12,785 bases of DNA from Lentisphaerota bacterium (GTDB lineage: Bacteria; Verrucomicrobiota; Lentisphaeria; Victivallales; GWF2-50-93). A program made the translations under genes and the position numbers. Positions within the stretch are counted from its first letter, which is position 1; every line of letters begins with the position of its first letter. This document shows, one piece after another, positions 1 through 4,892 of this stretch. Below the pieces are notes generated by a model. That model saw only the letters and a program-made list of their open reading frames with translations, was not told the DNA's origin and did no database searches. The stretch spans positions 1 through 12,785 of the forward strand of contig JANYBI010000473.1 of assembly GCA_025360875.1 (NCBI GenBank), given 5' to 3'.

Positions 1-1
1 G

Positions 2-73
2 GAAGTCTGCGCCCAGCTCGGGCTCAGCGAAGAGAAATTCCTCGCAACAAAGAAGGCCCTGGCGAAAAAGTAA
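2..73 (+). CDS. C-terminal end of a Mu gpI-like prohead protease/scaffold (partial)
   Basis: Frame 2 is open from the window edge to TAA at 71-73 and gives 23 residues, containing VCAQLGLSEEKFLATKKALA. A short helical tail of the type A-x-LGLSEE-x-F seen here is common at the C-terminus of Mu-like prophage I proteins (protease with embedded scaffold), and the next genes are a decoration protein and a gpT-like capsid protein, which is where gpI belongs in Mu-like phages. The catalytic part lies upstream of the window, so no active-site residue can be seen. The call therefore rests on a short motif plus gene order; another C-terminus (for example a separate scaffold) is possible. Confidence 0.5.
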   Translation, partial: EVCAQLGLSEEKFLATKKALAKK

Positions 74-83
74 CTCGGGCATT

Positions 84-132
84 GATGTAGAGTTCGCCGT
101 CCGCCCCGTCGAATGACCGGGGTCTCGGCGAA
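84..132 (+). repeat. Post-stop hairpin repeat, copy 1 (interrupted)
   Basis: GATGTAGAGTTCGCCGTC at 84-101 is identical to 6522-6539, and TCTCGGCGAAG follows in both places. Arms TTCGCCG (93-99) and CGGCGAA (126-132) are perfectly complementary. In this copy the loop is replaced by about 23 extra bases that themselves form a CCCC/GGGG hairpin, so the structure is nested. Both copies start within a dozen bases of a stop codon. There is no U-run here, so this is not a standard intrinsic terminator. Confidence 0.75.
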
Positions 133-202
133 GGATTGGAAAGAAGTTGAAGAAAAACAGGAAACATGAGAGTCGGAAAAAATAGAAATTTAAAAAAGGA
201 AT

Positions 203-832
203 ATGAAAATGACAGCAATAGCAAGAAACAGAAACACCCTAATGCTTGCGGTTCTCGCAAGCTTTCCCGCCCTGTTCGCAGTTAAAAACGACGAGGTCAT
301 AAACGAGGGCGTGATGCTCGCACTCGACGCGACCCCGGAGATCGTCAATGCCGCCGACGCCGCTGGCCTCAAGGTCATAGGCCGCTGCCCTGACGAGATC
401 GACAACTCCGCCGATGGCAAGATGGGCAATGCCGACTTGGGCTGCTTCAAATGGGAGAATGATGCCAGTAATCCGGTAGTAATCGGCGAAACTGTCGCGT
501 ATGTCAAGGACAATCAGACCGTTTGCGCCACGGGTGGAAGCACCTATAAGGTTGTCGCAGGTCTTGTGATCGCGGTCGAATCCGACGGTGTCTGGGTCTG
601 TCAGACTCTCGAAGGCATCAAGGCCGCCCAGGCCCTCCACGACCTCGGCGATGCCTCAGCCTCAGCGCACATCGCGAACACCGCAGCCGCTGCGGGCGCA
701 TGCGCGGGCGGCTCGACGCCGACCGCCACCCAGGTCGACACGGCGATCGCCACGGCCATTGCGCCGCTCGTCACGAGCATCAATGCGGTCCTCGCGGCCC
801 TTGAAGCGCAGAACGTCCTGAAGAGCTCATAA
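203..832 (+). CDS. Capsid decoration (cement) protein
   Basis: This 209-residue protein sits between the protease end and the major capsid gene, the usual place for a protein that binds the outside of the shell and stabilises it. Residues about 35-135 carry the pattern of DUF2190-type capsid stabilisers: VIGRCPDEIDNSADGK, then an F-x-W-x-N-x-A-x-NPV stretch, then AYVKDNQTVCAT and AGLVIAVESDGVWV. The C-terminal 60 residues are Ala/Thr-rich and probably helical, ending in a short LAALEAQNVL coiled segment. Residues 13-27 are hydrophobic but the protein is not expected to be exported. An AGGA at 197-200 is only 2 nt from ATG 203 but 8 nt from ATG 209, so translation may begin at the second Met (MTAIARN). 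Five Cys are present, notable for a virion surface protein. I see family-like motifs; binding to the capsid is inferred. Confidence 0.62.
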   Translation: MKMTAIARNRNTLMLAVLASFPALFAVKNDEVINEGVMLALDATPEIVNAADAAGLKVIGRCPDEIDNSADGKMGNADLGCFKWENDASNPVVIGETVAYVKDNQTVCATGGSTYKVVAGLVIAVESDGVWVCQTLEGIKAAQALHDLGDASASAHIANTAAAAGACAGGSTPTATQVDTAIATAIAPLVTSINAVLAALEAQNVLKSS

Positions 833-842
833 CCCTGTAACG

Positions 843-886
843 TTGAAATACCCATTGCCGGGAGGGTAGTTCCCGGCAGATTTCAA
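843..886 (+). other. Strong two-tier RNA hairpin upstream of the capsid gene
   Basis: TGCCGGGA (856-863) pairs perfectly with TCCCGGCA (871-878) around a 7-nt loop. An outer stem TTGAAAT (843-849) pairs with ATTTCAA (880-886). It lies 10 nt after the decoration-gene stop and about 45 nt before the capsid ATG. No U-tract follows, so a role as mRNA processing or stability element, or as a partial attenuator setting capsid dose, is more likely than full termination. Confidence 0.7.
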
Positions 887-931
887 ATGTATCGAAACCA
901 AAATATCAAAAATAAAAGAAGGAATTGAAAA

Positions 932-1849
932 ATGATTATCAACAGAGCAAATCTTGACTCCCTTTTCACGGGATTCAACGCCGCAATGCTTGACGGCGAG
1001 AAGCTGGCGGATCTCCCGTTCGACAGGTTCGCCATGGAAGTCGCAGGCACTTCGGCCACCGAACAGTTCGCCTGGATGGATCTCCTCTCGACAATCCATA
1101 AGTGGATTGGCTCGCGTACGGTCAACAATATCAAAGGGAATATTATGACCCTTACGCCTGATGACTTCGAGCATACTATCGGAGTCAAAAGGAACAATAT
1201 CGAGGATGACCAGCTTGGAATTTTCACGCCCCGTTTCACCAAGATGGGCAAAGATAAGGCCAACTTACGCGGCAAGATTGCAATTGCCACGATCCTGGAG
1301 AATGCAGTCTGGATTGATGGCAAGCCCTTTTTCGCCACCGACCGCACATTCGAGAAGAGCGTAATTGTAAATAAGACGGCAAGCGCATTGTCCGCTGAGA
1401 CCTTCAACACGGCATACCTGGCCATGATGAGCTACCTTGCGCATAATGGCGAGCCGCTCTCTGTTGTTCCGGATCTCCTGGTTGTCGGACCTTCGCTCCG
1501 CAGCACCGCGTTCTCAATCCTCAAGGATCAGAACAAGGTCAGCATCGCAGGTACTGGCCATGCGGGAACCAAGTCCGATGTCGCGATGAAGAATGAGAAT
1601 CTCGAAGTCTGCGATTTCCTGATCCACCCGAAATTGGTTGGTCCACACGCCGCCAAGTGGTTCCTGATGTCCACAAAGGATATCGTGAAGCCCGTCGTCT
1701 ATGTGAACAGGAAGGATGGAATTCTTGTCGCCTGGGACAAGGACAGCGACTCCTGCGTGAAAGACGAAAACCGCTGCGATTACGGCGTCCATTGCCGTGG
1801 AGCTGGTGGTTTGACTCTTCCGTACCTGTGTTACGGCGGCGGCCTCTAA
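932..1849 (+). CDS. Major capsid protein, Mu gpT-like
   Basis: This is the shell-building protein of the head. The 305-residue length matches the Mu gpT class, and the N-terminus MIINRANLDSLFTGFNAAM is the family's signature opening. Other family-like parts are the W-x-G-x-R-x-(V/N) segment near residues 58-63, GIFTPRFTKMG near 103, DGKPFFATDRTFEK near 130 (the loop that usually reads DGQPFFDTDH), and a C-terminal YGVHCRGAGG...CYGGGL. A clear SD (AGAAGGA, 917-923) lies 8 nt before ATG 932. The last 55 residues contain four of the few Cys, which is unusual for this family and could allow disulfide or metal cross-links between subunits. Hairpins flank the gene on both sides (843-886 and 1862-1900). 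Confidence 0.9.
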   Translation: MIINRANLDSLFTGFNAAMLDGEKLADLPFDRFAMEVAGTSATEQFAWMDLLSTIHKWIGSRTVNNIKGNIMTLTPDDFEHTIGVKRNNIEDDQLGIFTPRFTKMGKDKANLRGKIAIATILENAVWIDGKPFFATDRTFEKSVIVNKTASALSAETFNTAYLAMMSYLAHNGEPLSVVPDLLVVGPSLRSTAFSILKDQNKVSIAGTGHAGTKSDVAMKNENLEVCDFLIHPKLVGPHAAKWFLMSTKDIVKPVVYVNRKDGILVAWDKDSDSCVKDENRCDYGVHCRGAGGLTLPYLCYGGGL

Positions 1850-1861
1850 GGAATACCCCTG

Positions 1862-1900
1862 AATCCCCCGGGGGATTACTGGACTGCCGGATTCCCCGGG
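1862..1900 (+). other. GC-rich palindrome and hairpin after the capsid gene
   Basis: 1862-1877 is a perfect 16-nt palindrome (AATCCCCCGGGGGATT). Its right half (1867-1877) can alternatively pair with GATTCCCCGGG at 1890-1900, giving an 11-bp stem with two G-U pairs and a 12-nt loop. It starts 13 nt after the capsid stop. No U-run follows, so it is better read as a 3' stabiliser or processing hairpin for the capsid message than as a complete terminator. Confidence 0.65.
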
Positions 1901-1922
1901 CTCGATTCTTAAACCAATAACC

Positions 1923-1950
1923 GACGACTGACGACTAACAACTGACGACT
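1923..1950 (+). repeat. Four-unit 7-nt tandem array before a start codon
   Basis: Four consecutive 7-nt units with consensus RACRACT (three are GACGACT, one AACAACT) run directly into GGAG (1951-1954), the SD of the ATG at 1961. The array is preceded by AACC. A second array of the same period, unit count and preceding AACC lies inside the chaperone gene at 4555-4582. All three + frames of this copy contain stop codons, so it is not coding here. Confidence 0.85.
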
Positions 1951-1960
1951 GGAGTTTTAA

Positions 1961-2392
1961 ATGTACGCAACAGCAGCAGACCTTGAGAAACGTTTGAAAC
2001 GCGAATATGCCGCCATCTACGCCGATGAGGATACTGGCGTGGCTGATGAGACTCTTGTCGAAGAAGACCTCGGGGCAGCCGCTGCGGAAATAGACGGCAA
2101 GGTCTCGGTCCGCTACGAGATCCCGGTGACGAATCCCGGTGCATTGGCCCTTCTAAAGGCCTGGAACCTCGATTTGGCGGCGGAACTCGCCTTTGGTAGG
2201 ACAGAAGGCGCAGTCATACCGGAGAAGGTTAAAAACCGCGCAGAAACTGTGAGAAAGAATCTGGATGCAATTGCGAAGGGCGACATGAAGCTCTCCGGTG
2301 CTGCCGCAGAAAGCGCAAGCGGCCCTGGCGCCTCTGCGATTATCGCAGTTGATGAACCCGAATTCACACGCGAGAAGATGCAGGGTTTTTAA
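1961..2392 (+). CDS. Mu gp36-like head-tail connector protein (DUF1320 type)
   Basis: This 143-residue protein opens with MYATAADLEKRLKREYAA, the characteristic start of the gp36/DUF1320 family, followed by D-x-VAD(E)TLVEEDLGAAAAEIDGKVSVRYEIPV, which is the family's central helix pair and the R-Y-x-IPV turn. The C-terminal third is Ala/Ser/Gly-rich and looks disordered, ending EFTREKMQGF, similar to the F-(T/S)-R-x-x-(M/L)-x-G-F tail seen in related proteins. The fold is like gp6-type connectors that join portal to tail. SD GGAG at 1951-1954 is 6 nt from the ATG. The position directly after the capsid gene is the Mu order. Its role at the head-tail joint is inferred from the family. Confidence 0.85.
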   Translation: MYATAADLEKRLKREYAAIYADEDTGVADETLVEEDLGAAAAEIDGKVSVRYEIPVTNPGALALLKAWNLDLAAELAFGRTEGAVIPEKVKNRAETVRKNLDAIAKGDMKLSGAAAESASGPGASAIIAVDEPEFTREKMQGF

Positions 2393-2401
2393 AGGCCGAA
2401 C

Positions 2402-2433
2402 CGGAGTATCGGCGAAACGGAGAATTGGCGATT
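2402..2433 (+). repeat. CGGAG..GGCGA post-stop repeat, copy 1
   Basis: Two consecutive 16-nt units, CGGAGTATCGGCGAAA (2402-2417) and CGGAGAATTGGCGATT (2418-2433), match at most positions. The element begins within about 10 nt of the gp36-like stop. Related copies follow the stops at 3059 and 4141. AAGTCTGTGGCAA (2435-2447) follows at once and is identical to 6588-6600. Confidence 0.75.
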
Positions 2434-2480
2434 TAAGTCTGTGGCAACAAAAAAAGAATTGATTCGGAAATTAACAAGTC

Positions 2481-2510
2481 ATGAAAAAATCTGTGAAAGT
2501 CTGTGGCTAA
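2481..2510 (+). repeat. 10-nt double repeat encoding possible leader peptide MKKSVKVCG
   Basis: The 18-nt TCTGTGAAAGTCTGTGGC (2490-2507), two units of a TCTGTG-based 10-mer, is identical to 6581-6598. An ATG at 2481 reads through it as MKKSVKVCG and stops with TAA at 2508-2510, immediately before the ATG at 2511. The other copy is read in the same frame and also ends at its gene's start codon. No good SD precedes either the mini-ORF or the main ATG. Translation of the peptide is unproven. Confidence 0.55.
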
Positions 2511-3059
2511 ATGGATATTCGCATTGACAAGGTGAAGGTGGAAAAGACTCTTGCGGATCTCGCAGGACGCTTGACCCAGCCGATGCGTTTCCTGAAGACC
2601 TGGGGAAACTCCGTTGCGAAATCCGCACGTGCGAACGCTCGCGCTAAAGGCGGCAGGAGATTCTGGCGTGGAATCGCCCAGAGCGTCCGCCTGCAGCAGG
2701 TATCAGATGACACCTTGATTGTAGGCAGTGATCATTTCGCCGCCGCTCAGAAGCAGTTCGGCGGACGGATAGAGGCGAAGAACAAGGAAGCCCTGACAAT
2801 TCCAATCACCGAGGAGGCGAAGGGAAAGACGGTTGCTGAATTCAAGATGGGAGGCCGTCCGCTCTTCAGACTGCCTGGCAGCAATGTCCTCGGTTACAGC
2901 GCCCACGGGGAATTCTTTCCCGAGTACGCGCTTGTGAAAAGAACGAAGCCGCAGAAGGCCGATCCCTGGTTCCCGGATAATGCGGAAGTGAGCGCGCTCG
3001 GAATGAAGGAAGCGGAGTTCTGGCTGAAGAAGGAAATTAAAGAAGCGGCGGGGGCTTGA
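2511..3059 (+). CDS. Mu gpG-like virion morphogenesis / tail completion protein
   Basis: This 182-residue protein has the middle pattern AAAQKQFGGRIEAKNKEALTIPI (residues about 79-101), where Q-F-GG-x-I-x-(P/A)-KN-KKAL-x-IP is typical of phage virion morphogenesis proteins of the Mu gpG / P2 gpS type. These act in head-tail joining or tail completion. The N-terminal 60 residues are basic and probably helical; the C-terminus ends in a Lys/Glu-rich helix. The order gp36, this gene, tail terminator, tail tube fits that role. The start codon has no recognisable SD: the 10-nt repeat ends 3 nt before it. ATG 2511 is retained because the N-terminus MDIRIDKVKVEKTL looks natural and no other in-frame start is better. 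Confidence 0.72.
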   Translation: MDIRIDKVKVEKTLADLAGRLTQPMRFLKTWGNSVAKSARANARAKGGRRFWRGIAQSVRLQQVSDDTLIVGSDHFAAAQKQFGGRIEAKNKEALTIPITEEAKGKTVAEFKMGGRPLFRLPGSNVLGYSAHGEFFPEYALVKRTKPQKADPWFPDNAEVSALGMKEAEFWLKKEIKEAAGA

Positions 3060-3062
3060 AGA

Positions 3063-3130
3063 CGAACCGGCGAATCCGCCTTCGCAAAGAAGCTACGGCG
3101 GGACAAGCCGGTGAAACGGAGAATCGGCGA
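3063..3130 (+). repeat. CGGAG..GGCGA post-stop repeat, copy 2, with embedded CCGCC/GGCGG element
   Basis: CGAACCGGCGAA starts 4 nt after the gpG-like stop, and the copy resumes with GCCGGTGAAACGGAGAATC and GGCGAT up to 3130. Between the two parts (about 3075-3106) lies an extra block that opens TCCGCCTTCGC and closes TACGGCGGGACAAG, whose CCGCC and GGCGG arms can pair. The other two copies lack this block, so it looks like an insertion of one small repeat into another. Confidence 0.65.
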
Positions 3131-3138
3131 TGAAGAAG

Positions 3139-3163
3139 GTTGGAGTTCACAGCTTTAGCGTGA
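3139..3163 (+). repeat. 25-nt exact dispersed repeat, copy 1
   Basis: The 25 bases starting GTTGGAGTTCAC and ending TTTAGCGTGA are identical to 4190-4214. Inside, CACAGC and GCGTG flank TTTA and can form a small hairpin with one bulge. Weaker similarity continues for about 15 nt downstream. An ATG at 3130 reads across it as MKKVGVHSFSVILKLGHSATW before TAA at 3193-3195; the second copy has no start in the same frame, so I do not call this a gene. Confidence 0.8.
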
Positions 3164-3170
3164 TTTTAAA

Positions 3171-3202
3171 ACTTGGACACTCGGCCACTTGGTAACAGGA
3201 CA
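3171..3202 (+). repeat. Four-unit 8-nt tandem array before a start codon
   Basis: Four 8-nt units of consensus ACTTGGNC (the last one degenerate, ACAGGACA) fill 3171-3202 and end 8 nt before ATG 3211. The last unit supplies AGGA (3197-3200), a plausible weak SD 10 nt from the ATG, so the repeat itself seems to form the ribosome binding site. Confidence 0.75.
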
Positions 3203-3210
3203 CTTTATAA

Positions 3211-3648
3211 ATGAGTTTTCGCACTTTAAATGAAATGGCTCAGGACCTTCAGACTTTGCTAGAGGGCTCAGGCAAAGTCAAGTCCGTGCATATTGCGGCG
3301 ATCACGAGCTATGAGCAGCTCCAGGACTTGATTCCAAGTCTGGGAAGGCTTCCTGCGGCAGTTGTCTGTTTTGGTGCCGGAGATTTCGGAACTAATGCTG
3401 ACCTCAGGAACATGACTCCTGGAATCCTCCTGGTGGATAAGTTCGAAGCCACTGTGAAGAAGAAGGCGCTTGGTGTTTGGACTGTACTTGATGAGGTTTC
3501 GGATCTCTTTGTGCCTAAGAATGGGGCGCGGTCCGCAGTGAACCTCAATGGCGTAGTCTATCTCCCTGATGGATTCCGCCCGATAGCCTGCGACAAGACA
3601 AGCGCGGCCTATCTGCTCGAACTTAAATCAAGGAACGCCTGGAAGTAG
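3211..3648 (+). CDS. Tail terminator / minor tail protein candidate
   Basis: A 145-residue protein between the gpG-like protein and the tail tube, the standard place for the tail terminator that caps the tube and binds the head connector. It starts with an amphipathic helix (LNEMAQDLQTLLEG), then alternates strands and helices: SVHIAAI, AAVVCFGAGDFG, GILLVDKFEA, VWTVLDEVSDLFVP, VVYLPDGFRPIAC, AAYLLELKSRNAW. A final beta strand ending in LEL(K/R) is common for terminators (gpU/gp37-like). No signature motif proves the family. It could also be a Mu gp37 (DUF1834) relative. The start context is a tandem array with only a weak SD. Confidence 0.5.
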   Translation: MSFRTLNEMAQDLQTLLEGSGKVKSVHIAAITSYEQLQDLIPSLGRLPAAVVCFGAGDFGTNADLRNMTPGILLVDKFEATVKKKALGVWTVLDEVSDLFVPKNGARSAVNLNGVVYLPDGFRPIACDKTSAAYLLELKSRNAWK

Positions 3649-3656
3649 AAAATTAA

Positions 3657-3688
3657 CTCTGTGCCTTTGTGCCTTTGCGCCTCTGTGC
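3657..3688 (+). repeat. Four-unit 8-nt tandem array before the tail tube gene
   Basis: Four gapless 8-nt units, consensus CTYTGYGC, occupy 3657-3688, 8 nt after the previous stop. A strong SD (AGGAG, 3701-3705) and ATG 3713 follow. Unlike the TCTGTG repeats at 2490 and 6581, this array is not the initiation site itself. Confidence 0.85.
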
Positions 3689-3712
3689 CAGATAAAAAAA
3701 AGGAGAAGAAAA

Positions 3713-4141
3713 ATGAAAATCGGATTTGAAGGAAAACTTTATCACGGTACCGCCGGAACGGCGGCAGCGACCGAGGCGACAAATGTCAAGGATCTGACGC
3801 TGGATTTCTCGGCTACGGAAGTGGACGCGACCACCAGGGCAAACGGCGGATACAAGGGATATGTGCGCGGCCTGAAGGATATTGCGATCAGCGGCAAGTC
3901 GAACTGGGATCCGGCTGACGCGTTCCTGGCTGCACTGAAGACTTCATTCATCGACGGCACTCCTGTTGCGATCAAGATGCTGGACGTTGTTGGCGGGGAT
4001 GGTCCTGACGGTGATTTCATCTGCACGAAATTCCCAAGGTCGGAGAACCTCGACGGCGTCATGGAAATCGACTGGTCTCTCAAGCCTTACGCGGCTGCAA
4101 GCCGTGTGATGGATTGGAGCGAACCAACCCCGTCGACGTAA
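3713..4141 (+). CDS. Major tail tube protein
   Basis: The 142-residue protein has the layout of siphophage tail tube subunits: an opening strand (KIGFEGKLYHG), VKDLTLDFSATEVDATTRANGGYKGYVRGLKDIAISGKSNWDPAD, where the D-x-T-x-S/A-x-E-x-DATTR stretch and the following G-L-x-D-x-x-(I/V)-x-G are typical, then a strand-rich second half (VAIKMLDVV, GDFICTKF, GVMEIDWSLKPYA). Subunits stack as rings to form the DNA channel. It is one of the best-expressed genes in such phages, which agrees with its strong SD, the best among the tail genes here. No tail sheath gene precedes it, pointing to a non-contractile tail. Confidence 0.8.
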   Translation: MKIGFEGKLYHGTAGTAAATEATNVKDLTLDFSATEVDATTRANGGYKGYVRGLKDIAISGKSNWDPADAFLAALKTSFIDGTPVAIKMLDVVGGDGPDGDFICTKFPRSENLDGVMEIDWSLKPYAAASRVMDWSEPTPST

Positions 4142-4144
4142 GAT

Positions 4145-4182
4145 CGAACCGGAGTATCGGCGAACCGGTGAAATGGAGATTG
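4145..4182 (+). repeat. CGGAG..GGCGA post-stop repeat, copy 3
   Basis: It starts 3 nt after the tail tube stop with CGAACCGGAGTATCGGCGAA, the same opening as copy 1 apart from one flanking base, and continues CCGGTGAAATGGAGAT. All three copies are placed directly behind a stop codon. Confidence 0.75.
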
Positions 4183-4189
4183 AAAATTC

Positions 4190-4214
4190 GTTGGAGTTCA
4201 CAGCTTTAGCGTGA
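4190..4214 (+). repeat. 25-nt exact dispersed repeat, copy 2
   Basis: Identical over 25 nt to 3139-3163, again following a CGGAG..GGCGA repeat, so the two repeat types travel as a pair. The chaperone ATG lies 22 nt downstream with only a weak SD (CGGAA). Confidence 0.8.
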
Positions 4215-4236
4215 GTCTTAAGGTCGGAATAAAGCA

Positions 4237-4890
4237 ATGCACATTTTCACAGACAACAAAAAGCGCACTTGGACAGTCGTCATAGATGTGGCGGCTGCCC
4301 AGCGTATCAAGGCGATGCTCGGCATCGACCTTATGGACGCTCTCGGCGGCGGTTTTATGAAAAAACTGGCCGCTGATCCCGCCCTCCTGGGGAATCTGCT
4401 TTTTGTACTCTGTGAAAAGCAAGCCGCTGAACGTGCAGTACCCGAGAGGAAATTCAGAGCCGCATTGACAGGTAGCCTATTGCTTGCCGCCTTCTGTGCG
4501 TTCACCTCGGAACTGGTCTCCTTTTTTCCTGAAGGCGAAAAGGAAGCGAAAACCGACGACCAACGACCGACGACTGACGACCATTCCTGCACCTCCGACG
4601 ACTGCTGGTCTCTTGTCTGGCAGCATGCCGGTATTCTTGGAGTCAACCCGGGGCCGTTTACACTGCGCGAGTTATGTGTCATGTCGAAAGCCAGAAAGAA
4701 AGATGAATGGACCCGCACTTCTGCGAGTCTCGCAATGCTGCATAACATCAACCGGGACCCGAAGAAATGCGAAGCCCGCACACCGGATTATTTTAATCCG
4801 TTCGCCGAGAGAAAAACAGAAAAACGCGTTGTTGACAGCAAGCTGGCCTTCAAGATAATGAAGGACACCTGGTGCGGGGGAGAAAAATAA
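4237..4890 (+). CDS. Tail assembly chaperone, fused two-part form
   Basis: The 217-residue protein lies between tail tube and tape measure, where chaperones that hold the tape measure during tube assembly are encoded. Residues 1-103 (MHIFTDNKKRTWTVVIDV, helices with LLGNLLFVLCEKQA, ending LVSFFPEGEKEA) look like the first, gpG-like module; residues 123-217 (WSLVWQHAGILGVNPGPFTLRELCVMSKARKKDEW, NRDPKKCEARTPDYFNPF) look like the second, gpGT-type module with a W....G..P...TLREL core. Often these modules are joined by a -1 ribosomal frameshift; here they form one frame. The joint, residues 107-121, is translated from a 7-nt tandem repeat (4555-4582) plus one further unit. Family assignment is by position and pattern. 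Confidence 0.65.
   Translation: MHIFTDNKKRTWTVVIDVAAAQRIKAMLGIDLMDALGGGFMKKLAADPALLGNLLFVLCEKQAAERAVPERKFRAALTGSLLLAAFCAFTSELVSFFPEGEKEAKTDDQRPTTDDHSCTSDDCWSLVWQHAGILGVNPGPFTLRELCVMSKARKKDEWTRTSASLAMLHNINRDPKKCEARTPDYFNPFAERKTEKRVVDSKLAFKIMKDTWCGGEK
4555..4603 (+). repeat. 7-nt tandem array inside the chaperone coding sequence
   Basis: Four gapless 7-nt units of consensus RACGACY (4555-4582), preceded by AACC exactly as in the gap array at 1923-1950, plus a separate GACGACT at 4597-4603. Read in frame it gives TDDQRPTTDDHSCTSDDC, an acidic linker unlike the helical segments on each side. Two ACT-to-ACC differences from the gap copy remove stop codons. Confidence 0.85.
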
Positions 4891-4892
4891 TT

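Noticed and set aside
239..290. Signal peptide or holin-like segment in the decoration protein
   Set aside because: One short hydrophobic stretch at the N-terminus, followed by cytosolic capsid-type sequence; no lysis genes are nearby.
1862..1900. Intrinsic terminator after the capsid gene
   Set aside because: The stem is strong but no run of Ts follows, and the next genes belong to the same late operon.
1923..1950. Tandem arrays as part of a CRISPR or iteron origin
   Set aside because: Units are 7-10 nt with no spacers, only 2-4 copies, and each array has a different unit, so neither a CRISPR nor a set of iterons for one initiator fits.
3130..3195. 21-codon ORF across the 25-nt repeat as a small gene
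   Set aside because: The second copy of the repeat has no start codon in the same frame, so the reading frame is not conserved.
4218..4781. 187-residue minus-strand ORF opposite the chaperone gene
   Set aside because: It is a mirror of a well-supported + strand gene, has no SD or family pattern, and every other gene here is on the + strand. The same reasoning removes the minus-strand ORFs at 883-1425, 5472-6002 and 239-640.
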